The notes beneath the pieces are model-generated. The model did not search any database and was not told the origin of the DNA. It saw nothing but the letters and a program-made list of their open reading frames with translations. Of a DNA stretch of 64,000 nt, positions 33,975 to 44,437 are shown in pieces; the stretch's first letter is position 1; the number at the start of each line of letters is the position of its first letter. Location of the stretch: positions 248,001 through 312,000 of the forward strand of contig NC_015865.1 of NCBI RefSeq assembly GCF_000221185.1. Reading direction: 5' to 3'. The DNA comes from Thermococcus sp. 4557 (GTDB lineage Archaea > Methanobacteriota_B > Thermococci > Thermococcales > Thermococcaceae). The position numbers and the translations under genes are program-made.

Positions 33975-34157
33975 CCTCACCTCGTCCACCCGCCCTCAGT
34001 TGTGCGCGGAGGTTTTAGGCCTTTCCCCCATTTCAAGGACACATTTTTGTCATTTCTTCAAAATTTTCTGTGTTAATTGAAATTTTTGACCCAAAAACTT
34101 ATATGCAGTGCTGACGAAGCGTTTCTGCAAAAAGGAATTTGATAGGAGGAATGTCAA

Positions 34158-35810
34158 ATGGCACAGCTTAGCGGACAGCCGGTTGTTATTCTGCCTGAGG
34201 GAACCCAGAGGTACGTTGGTAGGGATGCTCAGAGGCTCAACATTCTGGCTGCTAGGATAATCGCGGAGACCGTCAGGACCACCCTCGGTCCGAAGGGTAT
34301 GGACAAGATGCTCGTCGACAGCCTCGGTGACGTCGTTGTCACCAACGATGGAGCCACTATTCTTGACAGGATAGACCTCCAGCACCCGGCTGCGAAGATG
34401 ATGGTTGAGGTTGCGAAGACTCAGGACAAGGAGGCTGGCGATGGAACCACCACCGCCGTCGTCATCGCTGGTGAGCTTCTCAGGAAGGCCGAGGAGCTTC
34501 TTGACCAGAACATTCACCCCAGCATCATCGTTAAGGGTTACACCATGGCCGCCGAGAAGGCCCAGGAGATACTCGAGGACATCGCCATAGAGGTCACCCC
34601 TGACGACGAGGAGACCCTCATGAAGATAGCCATGACCTCAATCACCGGCAAGAACGCCGAGAGCCACAAGGAGCTCTTTGCGAAGCTCGCCGTTGACGCC
34701 GTCAGGCAGGTCGCCGAGAAGAAGGACGGGAAGTTCACCGTGGACATCGACAACATCAAGATCGAGAAGAAGGCCGGCGAGAGCGTTGAGGAGAGCGAGC
34801 TCGTTCGCGGCGTTGTTATCGACAAGGAGCGCGTCCACCCCAGGATGCCGAAGAGGGTCGAGGGTGCCAAGATCGCCCTCATCAACGAGGCCCTTGAGGT
34901 CAAGAAGACCGAGACCGACGCCAAGATAAACATCACCAGCCCGGACCAGCTCATGAGCTTCCTCGAGCAGGAGGAGAAGATGCTCAAGGAGATGGTGGAC
35001 AAGATCGCCGCCACCGGTGCGAACGTTCTCTTCGTCCAGAAGGGCATCGATGACCTTGCCCAGCACTACCTTGCCAAGTACGGCATCCTCGCCGTCAGGC
35101 GCGTCAAGAAGAGCGACATGGAGAAGCTCGCCAAGGCCACCGGCGCCAAGGTCGTTACCAACGTTAAGGACCTCACCGCCGAGGACCTCGGCCACGCCGA
35201 CCTCGTTGAGGAGCGCAAGATAGCCGGCGAGAGCATGATTTTCGTCGAGGGCTGCAAGAACCCGAAGGCCGTCACCATACTCATCAGGGGCGGCACCGAG
35301 CACGTCATCGACGAGGTTGAGCGCGCCCTTGAGGACGCCATCAAGGTCGTCAAGGACGTCATGGAGGACGGCTACGTTCTTCCGGCCGGTGGTGCTCCGG
35401 AGATCGAGCTGAGCATCAGGCTAGACGAGTACGCTAAGGAAGTCGGCGGCAAGGAGGCCCTCGCCATCGAGAACTTCGCCGAGGCCCTCAAGATAATCCC
35501 GAAGACCCTCGCCGAGAACGCTGGTCTCGACACCGTCGAGATGCTCGTTAAAGTCATCAGCGAGCACAAGAACAAGGGTAAGGCCATAGGCATCGACGTC
35601 TTTGAGGGAGAGCCGGCTGACATGCTCGCCAATGGTATCATCGAGCCGCTCCGCGTCAAGAAGCAGGCCATCAAGAGCGCCAGTGAGGCTGCCATAATGA
35701 TCCTCAGGATCGACGACGTCATCGCCGCCAAGGTCAGCAAGCCCGAGGGCGGCCAGGGCGGCGGAATGCCCGGTATGGGCGGAATGGGCGGCATGGACAT
35801 GGGCATGTGA
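34158..35810 (+). CDS. ths: thermosome (group II chaperonin) subunit
   Basis: The 550-residue chaperonin has [11 protein letters not shown], the ATPase motif GDGTTTAVV, an NDGATIL segment and a C-terminal tail of GGM repeats ending GGMDMGM. The tail resembles the heat-inducible (CpkB-like) subunit of Thermococcus rather than the acidic-tailed cold-inducible one. Codon choice is strongly biased, in keeping with very high expression. The TATA AAAACTTATATG at about 34096-34107 is followed by a leader with TAGGAGGAATG. I saw no convincing Phr heat-shock site. Confidence 0.97.
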   Translation: MAQLSGQPVVILPEGTQRYVGRDAQRLNILAARIIAETVRTTLGPKGMDKMLVDSLGDVVVTNDGATILDRIDLQHPAAKMMVEVAKTQDKEAGDGTTTAVVIAGELLRKAEELLDQNIHPSIIVKGYTMAAEKAQEILEDIAIEVTPDDEETLMKIAMTSITGKNAESHKELFAKLAVDAVRQVAEKKDGKFTVDIDNIKIEKKAGESVEESELVRGVVIDKERVHPRMPKRVEGAKIALINEALEVKKTETDAKINITSPDQLMSFLEQEEKMLKEMVDKIAATGANVLFVQKGIDDLAQHYLAKYGILAVRRVKKSDMEKLAKATGAKVVTNVKDLTAEDLGHADLVEERKIAGESMIFVEGCKNPKAVTILIRGGTEHVIDEVERALEDAIKVVKDVMEDGYVLPAGGAPEIELSIRLDEYAKEVGGKEALAIENFAEALKIIPKTLAENAGLDTVEMLVKVISEHKNKGKAIGIDVFEGEPADMLANGIIEPLRVKKQAIKSASEAAIMILRIDDVIAAKVSKPEGGQGGGMPGMGGMGGMDMGM

Positions 35811-35911
35811 TGCCCTCTATTCTCTTTCCTTATACTCAATCTTGTACCAAAAGGTTTTATTTGTAGATTCGCCTCTCCTTATGGGAGTGAGAGTTCACCG
35901 GAGGTGAGAGA

Positions 35912-36790
35912 ATGGGGCTTGGTTTGTGGCTCAGAACTGGTCTGCTGATGGCCGCCCTGACCGGGTTACTGATGGCCATCGGCTACGCTTTTGGGGGCCC
36001 CAGTGCGGCTTTCATGATGTTCCTGTTCTCGCTGGCGTTCAACTTCATCACCTACTGGTACAGCGATAAAATAGTGCTTAGCTGGTACCGCGCGAGGATA
36101 GTTGACGAGTTTGAGGCCCCTGAGCTCTACGCTATAGTCAAAAAGCTCGCCGAGAACGCGGGCCTGCCGATGCCGAGGGTTGCCATAATCCCCAGCGAGA
36201 CGCCCAACGCGTTCGCCACTGGGAGAGACCCTAAGCACGCGGTCGTCGCCGTGACCACTGGCCTGCTCAGAATCCTCGACAGGGACGAGCTTGAGGGAGT
36301 AATCGGCCACGAGCTTACTCATATAAAGAACCGGGACATGCTCATCGGAACCTTCGCGGCAGCACTCGCCGGTGCCATCGTCCAGCTCGCCTACTGGGCC
36401 CGCTGGATAGCCATCTTCGGCGGCTTCGGAAGGGACGAGGACGACGCGGGCAACGTGCTCACTGCGATACTCATAGCCGTCCTCGCCCCGATAGCGGCGA
36501 TGCTCATCCAGGCCGCCGTGAGCCGGTCGAGGGAGTTCCTCGCTGACGAGGGCGGAGCGAAGATAAGCGGCAAGCCCTGGGCGCTCGCGAGCGCGCTGAT
36601 GAAGATAGAGCGCGCCGTCAGCTATCGGCCGATGAGGGAAGGAAACCCGGCGACGGCCCACATGTTCATAGTGAACCCGTTCAAGGGGACGAGCATAGCG
36701 AGCCTGTTCTCCACTCACCCGCCCACCGAGGCGAGGATCGAGAGGCTCAGGAAAATAGCGGAGGAGATGGGCTACGCCCCCACTTTCTGA
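35912..36790 (+). CDS. htpX: HtpX-like membrane zinc protease
   Basis: The 292-residue protein has two N-terminal membrane helices, the zinc motif [10 protein letters not shown], two more helices, then a [11 protein letters not shown] third-ligand region and [13 protein letters not shown]. This is the HtpX/Ste24-type M48 layout for membrane protein quality control. GGAGGTGAGAGA precedes the ATG. The TATA AAGGTTTTATTTG is near 35850. It lies just after the thermosome gene, another protein-quality gene, though with its own promoter. Confidence 0.94.
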   Translation: MGLGLWLRTGLLMAALTGLLMAIGYAFGGPSAAFMMFLFSLAFNFITYWYSDKIVLSWYRARIVDEFEAPELYAIVKKLAENAGLPMPRVAIIPSETPNAFATGRDPKHAVVAVTTGLLRILDRDELEGVIGHELTHIKNRDMLIGTFAAALAGAIVQLAYWARWIAIFGGFGRDEDDAGNVLTAILIAVLAPIAAMLIQAAVSRSREFLADEGGAKISGKPWALASALMKIERAVSYRPMREGNPATAHMFIVNPFKGTSIASLFSTHPPTEARIERLRKIAEEMGYAPTF

Positions 36791-36915
36791 TTTAATTTTT
36801 GCATAATTGCCTAATCCTGCAATTCTCTATTTATGTGATCGACCCTGTTGATAACTGTCGGTTGCACTTCTCAATCAGCAAGCATTTAAACGTTAGTGCA
36901 CACTTCTTAACGGTG

Positions 36916-38064
36916 ATGGATATGAAAGCCGTAAAGGCAACCCTTCTCTACGACGGTCTGGGGAACATTCTGAAGGACGTCTACGTCGTTTTTGATAAGG
37001 ACATCGTGGACGTAACGAAGGATAAGCCAAAGGGAGCGGAGATAATAGCCGAAGGTGTTGTTACTCCCGCCTTCATAGACGGCCACAGCCACATAGGAAT
37101 GGACAGGTATGGGGAACCCTACCAGGAGGGCGAGGCCAACGAGGAGATGGACGCGGTTCTGCCGCTCGTCGATGCGCTCTACTCCATCTACATGGACGAC
37201 AAGGCATTCAGGCACTCCATCGAGTTCGGCGTGCTCTACTCCTCCGTCCTGCCGGGGAGCGGGAACATCATCGGCGGAAAAGCAGTTTTCATAAAGAACT
37301 ACGGGCGCGACATAGAGGACGCCTTCATCCAGTACGCGGGCGTTAAGGCGGCCTTCGGCTACAACCCGCGCTCGACCACGAGCTGGAAGGGAACCAGGCC
37401 GAGTACTAGGATGGGTGCCATAGGAATCCTTCTCAACTGGCTCATCAAGACCCAGAAGACAATAAAGCTCATCGAGAAGGGCAAGAAGGAACCTGAGGAA
37501 GTCGAACCCACCGTTGAAGCCCTGATTCCGGTTCTCAAGGGAGAACTCCCGCTCCGCGTCCACGTCCACAAGGAGGACGACATAGCGGCTTTGCTTATGA
37601 TAAAGCGGAAGTTCGGACTCAGGATAACCATCGAGCACGCAGGAGATGTCCACAGCAGGGAGACCTTCGAGAAGATTAAAGCCGAGGGCGTTCCTGTGAT
37701 TTATGGTCCCTTCGACAGCCACCCCTACAAGGTCGAGCTGAAGCACGAGGACTGGAAGAACGCCCGCTATCTGCTTGAGGTCAGGCCCCTCTTCGGCCTC
37801 ATGAGCGACCACCCCGTTACGCTCCAGGCGAATCTCTACTTACAGCTCCGGCACTTCATAAGGCTCGGCATGAGCAAGGCAGAGGCGATAAAGGTCATAA
37901 CCCACAACAACGCGAAAATCCTCGGCGTTGACGACAGGCTTGGAAGCATAGAGAAGGGCAAGTGGGCCTCGCTCGTTGTCTGGAACGGGGACCCGTTCAA
38001 CCTTGAAAACTACCCGACGCACGTCTTCGCGGAGGGAGAGCTGATTCACGAGGCGGATTGGTGA
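36916..38064 (+). CDS. amidohydrolase-family protein
   Basis: The protein of about 382 residues has the metal-dependent amidohydrolase pattern: FIDGHSHIGMDRYG after the first beta strands, LRVHVHKEDD, ITIEHAGDV, LMSDHPVT and a C-terminal LGSIEKGKWASLVVWNGDPFNLE typical of imidazolonepropionase/dihydroorotase-like enzymes. The substrate is not predictable. TATA GCATTTAAACG at about 36882-36892 sets the transcript start near 36910; ATG codons at 36916 and 36922 are both possible, and the longer open frame upstream is not transcribed. Confidence 0.85.
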   Translation: MDMKAVKATLLYDGLGNILKDVYVVFDKDIVDVTKDKPKGAEIIAEGVVTPAFIDGHSHIGMDRYGEPYQEGEANEEMDAVLPLVDALYSIYMDDKAFRHSIEFGVLYSSVLPGSGNIIGGKAVFIKNYGRDIEDAFIQYAGVKAAFGYNPRSTTSWKGTRPSTRMGAIGILLNWLIKTQKTIKLIEKGKKEPEEVEPTVEALIPVLKGELPLRVHVHKEDDIAALLMIKRKFGLRITIEHAGDVHSRETFEKIKAEGVPVIYGPFDSHPYKVELKHEDWKNARYLLEVRPLFGLMSDHPVTLQANLYLQLRHFIRLGMSKAEAIKVITHNNAKILGVDDRLGSIEKGKWASLVVWNGDPFNLENYPTHVFAEGELIHEADW

Positions 38065-38072
38065 TTTGAAGG

Positions 38073-38109
38073 TTTTTCCAGTTTTTGTTTTTACTGGTTT
38101 ATTGTTCTT
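38073..38109. terminator. T-rich terminator with CCAGT/ACTGG dyad
   Basis: CCAGTTTTTGTTTTTACTGG followed by more T-rich sequence sits between two convergent genes. The short dyad around oligo-T is a plausible archaeal terminator for the plus-strand amidohydrolase. Confidence 0.5.
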
Positions 38110-38916
38110 TCAGAGGTTAACACCCCTCGTCATCGCGCCATCTATGACAACTGTCGAGCCGAGCATGTACTCCGCCTCTTCGCTCAGGAGGAAGGCCACC
38201 AGAGAGCCGAGTTCGCTCCACCTCCCGGTTCTGTGAAGGGGCGTTCTGCCAAGCACCTCCCGCTTCCAGGTCTCCTCGAAGGGTTCTCCCCTCGCCTTGG
38301 CAACTGCCTTAAGGTTCTCCCTCGCGCCGGGCGTGTCGAAGCTGCCGAGCAGAACGCTGTATGCCCTTATCCCCCTCTTCCCGTAGGTTCTCGAAACGCT
38401 CTTCGCCAGCTGAACCAGGCCGGCCCTCGTGACGTCCGCCAGAATCAGCGGCGGCATTGGCTCCTTTATCGAGACGGAGTTGAGATAGATGAGGACACCC
38501 TTCATCTTCCTCTCAAGCCACGCCTGGACGAGGAGCGTCGTTAGATATCCCGGGGCGACCGTGTGGAGGGCGGAAGCCTCTATCCAGTCGATGTAGCTCG
38601 CCTCGTGCAGGAGGCAGGGTTCACAGCGGACGTTCCCCGCGTTCCAGACGAGGGCATCAACCCCTCCAAGGAGCTCCCAGCTCTCCTTCACGAGGTTTTC
38701 AATGTCGCGCTGGTCAAAAAGGTTGGTTCTAACTGAATAAACCTCACCATAGCTTGAAAGCTCATCCAGAGCCTTCTTCAGGTTCTCCTCACTCCGGGAG
38801 CTTATAACGACCCTCGCGTTCCTCTTCAGCAGCTCCTTTGCAACGTTGAAGCCTATGCCGCGGGATGATGCTGTGACGATGACGCCGAGGCCGTTCAGGT
38901 CTATCTTCACCTGCAT
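38110..38916 (-). CDS. short-chain dehydrogenase-like protein, degenerate active site
   Basis: About 268 residues with the SDR Rossmann start VTASSRGIGFNVAKEL, an NAGNV segment and a C-terminal GSTVVIDGAMTRG. The catalytic YxxxK helix is replaced by a segment reading LADVTRAGLVQLAKS: both Tyr and Lys positions appear lost (Ala and Arg), while a serine in YLNSVSI is kept. It may bind nucleotide without normal oxidoreductase activity. The ATG at 38916 fits a leaderless transcript from the TATA GCGTTTTATTC (38939-38948). The TATA of the divergent dys gene is interleaved. Confidence 0.8.
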   Translation of the reverse strand: MQVKIDLNGLGVIVTASSRGIGFNVAKELLKRNARVVISSRSEENLKKALDELSSYGEVYSVRTNLFDQRDIENLVKESWELLGGVDALVWNAGNVRCEPCLLHEASYIDWIEASALHTVAPGYLTTLLVQAWLERKMKGVLIYLNSVSIKEPMPPLILADVTRAGLVQLAKSVSRTYGKRGIRAYSVLLGSFDTPGARENLKAVAKARGEPFEETWKREVLGRTPLHRTGRWSELGSLVAFLLSEEAEYMLGSTVVIDGAMTRGVNL

Positions 38917-38942
38917 GTGGGAGAGTTGGGGCTGAAGAATAA

Positions 38943-39998
<1,056 letters not shown>

Positions 39999-40059
39999 TG
40001 CTCTTTTCTTTCCAATCTCTCTGACCTTCCTTCTTGTCTGTGCTGTGCTCCTCAAGTGC

Positions 40060-40100
40060 TGCAAAATGCTTTTATTTGTGCATGCAGTATGTGCATCAGG
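40060..40100 (+). promoter_or_regulatory. promoter of the redox operon with TGCAAA/TTTGTGC half-sites
   Basis: TGCAAAATGC (40060-40069) leads directly into a TATA element CTTTTATTT (about 40069-40077), followed by TTTGTGCATGC and a second TGTGCAT (40077 and 40090). The predicted transcript start near 40098 lies ahead of the TTG start at 40110. The TGCAAAAT-TATA-TTTGYGC layout resembles the ATPase promoter at 47.6 kb. Confidence 0.5.
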
Positions 40101-40109
40101 GGTGGAATC

Positions 40110-41540
40110 TTGACGCTGACGTTTGATGAAGTCCTTAAGCGCCCCAAAAGGGGCAGCGTTGGTGAAGCCATCGCCGAACTTAAAAATCTTCTCGGGGACA
40201 AGGTTTCGACCAAGCCGGCTGACCTCTTTTCGTACAGCCACGACTACTGGCTCATAACCTTCCACTGGCTGCTGAAGGGTAAAGTTCCAGCGCTTCCCGA
40301 TGCGGTGGTGTTTCCGGAGAGCGAGGAAGACGTTGTGAAAGCAGTTAGAGTGGCTCACGAAAAGGGCGTTCCTCTCTACCCATACGGCGGCGGCTCTGGA
40401 GTTCTGGGGGGAACAGTGCCTGAGTACGGGGGCATAGTGGTTGACCTGAAGCGTCTTAGGGGCCTGAGGCTTTATGGGGATGACCTTATGGTCGAGGCTG
40501 GGGCTGGAGTCAACGGCTATTACATCGAGGAGTACCTCAACAGACGGGGCTACACACTCGGCCACTTTCCGCAGTCGCTCTATCCCTCAACAGTGGGCGG
40601 CTGGGTTGCCACCAAGGCTATAGGCCAGTTCTCGACCAGATACGGCGGCATCGAGGATATGGTGCTTGGCCTGAGGGCGGTAATTCCGCCGGGAAAGCTC
40701 ATCGAGCTCAAACCACACCCAAGGACGGCAACGGGCCCGGACCTGCGGAAGCTCTTCGTTGGGAGCGAGGGAATATTCGGCATCGTGACGAGGGTGTGGC
40801 TCAAAGTTCGTCCCTACCCTGAGGAGCGCTTTCTGCTCTCCTTTGCATCGGAGAGCCTTGAGGAGGCTCTGGACTCCGTCAGGCGGATACTCCACCGCGG
40901 TGCGAGGCCGGCAGTGGTGAGGATATACGACCGGGTCGAAACGAAGAGGCACTTCTACAAATTCGAAGAGCTGTACGGAAAGATAGGGACGATCATCATA
41001 GTCGAGGGGGACTCCAGGCTGGCAAGGACCGAGAAGGAAATCGTCGAGGGGGAGTTCAAAGGGGTGCCTGCCGGGGAGGAACCCGTGAGGCACTGGCTGG
41101 AAACGAGGTTCAACGTGAAGGAGATATCCGAGTTCGCGCCGATCGGAGTGGTCATAGACACGATAGAGGTTGCGGTAAACTGGGGCAGGGCTGCGGAACT
41201 TTATGAGAACGTCATCAGGGCCATGAAGTCCGTGAAGGGCACGCTGATGGCTTCCGCCCACGCTTCGCACTTTTACGACCAGGGGGTCTGCTTCTACTTC
41301 ACCTTTGCGGGCGTTCCCCCGAGGGGCAGAAGCGCGGGGGAGTTCTACAACGCGGTCTGGGATGCCGCAATGAGGGCCACGCTCGATAGCGGGGGCACTA
41401 TAAGCCACCACCACGGGATAGGCCGTCACAGGCGAGGATGGCTCGCGGAGGAGCTGGGAGATGCCTACGAGGTGCTGAGGAAGGTTAAGCTCGCGATAGA
41501 TGAGAAGGATGTTATGAACCCCGGCAATATGGTGATGTGA
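40110..41540 (+). CDS. FAD-linked oxidase, GlcD/AGPS-like
   Basis: The protein of about 476 residues has the FAD-binding type 4 fold (YPYGGGSGVLGG, GHFPQSLYPSTVGGWVATKA, VGSEGIFGIVTRVWL). It also has a C-terminal GGTISHHHGIGRHRRGW that matches the histidine-rich active-site loop of alkyldihydroxyacetonephosphate synthases and related oxidases. With the Fe-S gene that follows it forms a GlcD/GlcF-like pair. The substrate is probably a 2-hydroxyacid or glycerol-derived compound. Earlier ATGs lie before the predicted transcript start; the TTG at 40110, preceded by GGGGTGGA, is the best start. First gene of a six-gene operon. Confidence 0.85.
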   Translation: MTLTFDEVLKRPKRGSVGEAIAELKNLLGDKVSTKPADLFSYSHDYWLITFHWLLKGKVPALPDAVVFPESEEDVVKAVRVAHEKGVPLYPYGGGSGVLGGTVPEYGGIVVDLKRLRGLRLYGDDLMVEAGAGVNGYYIEEYLNRRGYTLGHFPQSLYPSTVGGWVATKAIGQFSTRYGGIEDMVLGLRAVIPPGKLIELKPHPRTATGPDLRKLFVGSEGIFGIVTRVWLKVRPYPEERFLLSFASESLEEALDSVRRILHRGARPAVVRIYDRVETKRHFYKFEELYGKIGTIIIVEGDSRLARTEKEIVEGEFKGVPAGEEPVRHWLETRFNVKEISEFAPIGVVIDTIEVAVNWGRAAELYENVIRAMKSVKGTLMASAHASHFYDQGVCFYFTFAGVPPRGRSAGEFYNAVWDAAMRATLDSGGTISHHHGIGRHRRGWLAEELGDAYEVLRKVKLAIDEKDVMNPGNMVM

Positions 41541-42677
41541 ATGCCCGGAAAGTGGGACTGGCTCAAGGACGAAATCGGCCTCTCGAACCTTCTTACAGGC
41601 GGGAGGATGATCTTCAAGGTTGTTCAGGGGAAGCTCTCGGCGGATGACCTGACCAAGTGCGCCCTCTGTCCCAACATGTGCCGCCACGCCTGTCCAGTTT
41701 CGATAGTTGAAGGGCGCGAAACGACCTCCCCCGCGGGAAAGGCGCGGATCGCGCTCATGATACGCGAGGGACGGCTCGAACTGAACCTCGACAACCTGGA
41801 GCCCCTGTACACCTGCCTCGGCTGCGACCTGTGCACCCTCTACTGTCCGTTTGAATTCTCGGTCGCCGACCTCATCCGGCCGGTGAAGGAAGAGGCCGTG
41901 AGTAGGGGTGTGGTGTTCGAAGAGTTCAGGAAAGTTTTTGAAAACCTCGAAACGTCGGGGGACGTCTACGGGAACGCTGATTCGGGTGCTGACGGTTCAG
42001 GGAAAGTCCTCTACTTCAGGGGCTGCACCGTGAGGAACGAGAGGCCGGAACTGGCCGAAAAGACCCTGACCCTCCTCGATAAGCTCGGTTATGAAGCCTT
42101 CACCATAAGCGAGACCTGCTGCGGCCTCCCGGCGTACAACCTTGGCAATACGGAGCTGTTTAAGAAGGTCGCCGAGAGAACCGCGGAGAGGCTCAACGCA
42201 ACCGGTGCAGAGCTGATAGTCACCTCGTGCCCCTCTTGTGCCTACACCTTCCGCGTCCTCTACCCCAAATACGGGATAAAGCTCAAACCTCGGGTTCTAC
42301 ACATAACGGAGCTCCTTGGCGAGGTCATCGGCGGTCTGAAGCTGAAAGGGGCTGAAGCCGTGACCTACCACAACCCCTGCAAGCTCGCGATGCATCTCGG
42401 GCGGAGAGGGCTCCTCAAGAGCCTGCTGGAGAATGTGGAAGGGCTTGAAATCAGAGAGCCGCGCAGGGAGCTCTTCTGCTGCGGTCACGGTGGGAGTGCC
42501 GTCTCAAGACTGAAGCCGGAGCTCGCCGAGGAAATTGCCGCGGAGAGGAGGGAGCAGCTCAGGGACGGCGCGGCCAGAGTCGTGACGGCCTGCCCGAGCT
42601 GTGAGCTGGCTCTCAACGGTGATGGTCTGGAGGTTCTCGATATAGTCGAGTTCCTGCTGGAGATGATGGAAGAATGA
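41541..42677 (+). CDS. GlcF-like iron-sulfur protein with two CCG domains
   Basis: The 378-residue protein has two 4Fe-4S motifs near the start (CALCPNMCRHACP and CLGCDLCTLYCP). Two CCG domains follow (ISETCCGLPAYN, with cysteines in TSCPSCA, and FCCGHGGSAVS with TACPSCEL), as in GlcF, lactate dehydrogenase LutA and heterodisulfide reductase HdrB/D. It probably accepts electrons from the preceding flavoprotein. The ATG immediately follows that gene's stop, and its own stop overlaps the next start (ATGA). Confidence 0.9.
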   Translation: MPGKWDWLKDEIGLSNLLTGGRMIFKVVQGKLSADDLTKCALCPNMCRHACPVSIVEGRETTSPAGKARIALMIREGRLELNLDNLEPLYTCLGCDLCTLYCPFEFSVADLIRPVKEEAVSRGVVFEEFRKVFENLETSGDVYGNADSGADGSGKVLYFRGCTVRNERPELAEKTLTLLDKLGYEAFTISETCCGLPAYNLGNTELFKKVAERTAERLNATGAELIVTSCPSCAYTFRVLYPKYGIKLKPRVLHITELLGEVIGGLKLKGAEAVTYHNPCKLAMHLGRRGLLKSLLENVEGLEIREPRRELFCCGHGGSAVSRLKPELAEEIAAERREQLRDGAARVVTACPSCELALNGDGLEVLDIVEFLLEMMEE

Positions 42678-44437
42678 GCCTCGAATCAAAGGTTCGGAAG
42701 GTCCTTGGGAGGTTTCCTTACAGAATCACCTTCGAGATCAGGGACGGCGTGGTCTTTCTCGACGGGGAAGTGGAGGCTTACGAGGAATGGGTCGAGATCG
42801 GGCTTGCAGTGGGGAGCATTAAGGGCGTTGAGGGCGTGGTGAACAGGATAAAATGGAAGGACTACCCGGAGGAGGAGCTCAGGCGTAAGGAAGAGCGGAG
42901 GAGGAAACTCTACGAGGAAAACAAGGGTAGAATTATCGGCGAGTACGACGTCGTCATAATCGGGGGCGGTGTTACCGGGACGGCGATAGCGAGGGAGCTC
43001 TCAAAGTACCGTCTGAAGGTCGCCCTCCTCGAAAAGGCCACCGACGTTTCTGTGGGGGCATCAAAGGCGAACAACGGGATGATACACCCCGGAGTGGCCC
43101 CGAAGCGCGGCACGCTGAAGGCCAAACTCAACGTCAGGGGAAACGCGATGTATGACGAGCTTGCAAGGGATTTGGGGGTCAAGTTCAAGCGTGTCGAAAG
43201 CCTCTGGCTGATAACCCCGCGGACACTCCAGAAGTACAGGAGATACCTCCCGGGGCCGTTCTACAAATTCGTCTCGGCCTACATCTTCCCGTACCTCGTG
43301 AAGCTCAAGGGCATGCTGAACGGCGTTAAAGGAATACGCATAATCAGAGGCGAGGAGATATGGAAACTGGAACCCAAGGCCACGAGGGAGGCCTGGGCCG
43401 CGGTTTACGTGCCGTCAACGGGAATACTTGACCCCTATGACCTCGTCGTGGCCCTGGCGGAAAACGCGATTGCCAACGGGGTTGAAATACACCTCGAGAC
43501 AGAGGTGGTGGGCTTCATCAGGGAGGGGGAGACCATTAAGGGCGTCGTTACGAACAGGGGGACTTTTCTAGCTAGGTACGTCGTGAACGCCGCCGGCGTT
43601 TTCGCTGATGAGATAGCCGAGCTTGCAGGCTCGAGGGAGTACACCATACACCCGAGGAAGGGCGTGATCCTTCTCTTCGACAAAGAGCTTGAGGGATGGG
43701 TGAACCACTGCGTCACCGAGCTCAGGTTTCCTGCGCCGGCCCACACCAAGGGCGGTGGCATAAACCCCACCGTTCACGGAAACATCCTCTGGGGGCCGAC
43801 TGCAGTGGAGGTGCCAGATAAAACCGACACGTCAGTCCATCCCGAGGAGATCGAAGAGATACTCGAGCGCTACAGGGAGATATACCCGGACTTTCCGAGG
43901 CACAGGATAATTCGCTACTTTGCCGGGGTCAGGGCGCCGACCTTCACTGAGGACTTCATAATAAGGCCCGCCAAGTGGGTGAAGAACCTCCTCCACGTCG
44001 CTGGGATACAGTCTCCCGGACTCGCGTCAGCACCTGCGATAGCGGAGTACGCCGTCGAGCAGCTGCGCTCGATGGGACTCATTCTGGAGCCGAAGCCCGA
44101 CTTCAACCCGCACAGGGAACCGATCCCTCGTGCGAGCGAGATGAGCCTTGAGGAACTCGATAGGAGGATAAAGGAAGATCCGCGCTGGGGCAACATCGTG
44201 TGCACCTGCGAGATGGTCTCAGAGGCTGAAATAGTGGAGGCGATACGCCGGGGCGCGAGAACCCTTGACGCCATCAAGAGACGTACGAGGCTCGGAATGG
44301 GAACGTGCCAGGGCGGTTACTGCACGCTGAGAGCGGCGGAGATACTGTCAAGGGAGCTGGGAGTTCCGATTTCCCAGGTCGTCAAGGAGAACAGTGGAAG
44401 GCTCTTCAACGGCACCGTTAGGGGTGAGGAACCGTGA
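42674..44437 (+). CDS. BON-fused FAD glycerol-3-phosphate dehydrogenase-like protein
   Basis: The 587-residue protein has three parts. Residues about 1-70 form a BON-like domain (VFLDGEVEAYEEWVEIG, VEGVVNRIKW). A DAO-type FAD domain follows, with VVIIGGGVTGTAIAREL and AGVRAPTF as in GlpA/GlpD. A C-terminal BFD-type 2Fe-2S domain has CTCEMVSEAEIVEA and GTCQGGYC cysteines. GlpA-type enzymes oxidise glycerol-3-phosphate. The N-terminal BON, usually a phospholipid-binding domain, is unexpected on a flavoenzyme and could bring it to the membrane. It overlaps both neighbours by four bases. Confidence 0.86.
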   Translation: MSLESKVRKVLGRFPYRITFEIRDGVVFLDGEVEAYEEWVEIGLAVGSIKGVEGVVNRIKWKDYPEEELRRKEERRRKLYEENKGRIIGEYDVVIIGGGVTGTAIARELSKYRLKVALLEKATDVSVGASKANNGMIHPGVAPKRGTLKAKLNVRGNAMYDELARDLGVKFKRVESLWLITPRTLQKYRRYLPGPFYKFVSAYIFPYLVKLKGMLNGVKGIRIIRGEEIWKLEPKATREAWAAVYVPSTGILDPYDLVVALAENAIANGVEIHLETEVVGFIREGETIKGVVTNRGTFLARYVVNAAGVFADEIAELAGSREYTIHPRKGVILLFDKELEGWVNHCVTELRFPAPAHTKGGGINPTVHGNILWGPTAVEVPDKTDTSVHPEEIEEILERYREIYPDFPRHRIIRYFAGVRAPTFTEDFIIRPAKWVKNLLHVAGIQSPGLASAPAIAEYAVEQLRSMGLILEPKPDFNPHREPIPRASEMSLEELDRRIKEDPRWGNIVCTCEMVSEAEIVEAIRRGARTLDAIKRRTRLGMGTCQGGYCTLRAAEILSRELGVPISQVVKENSGRLFNGTVRGEEP

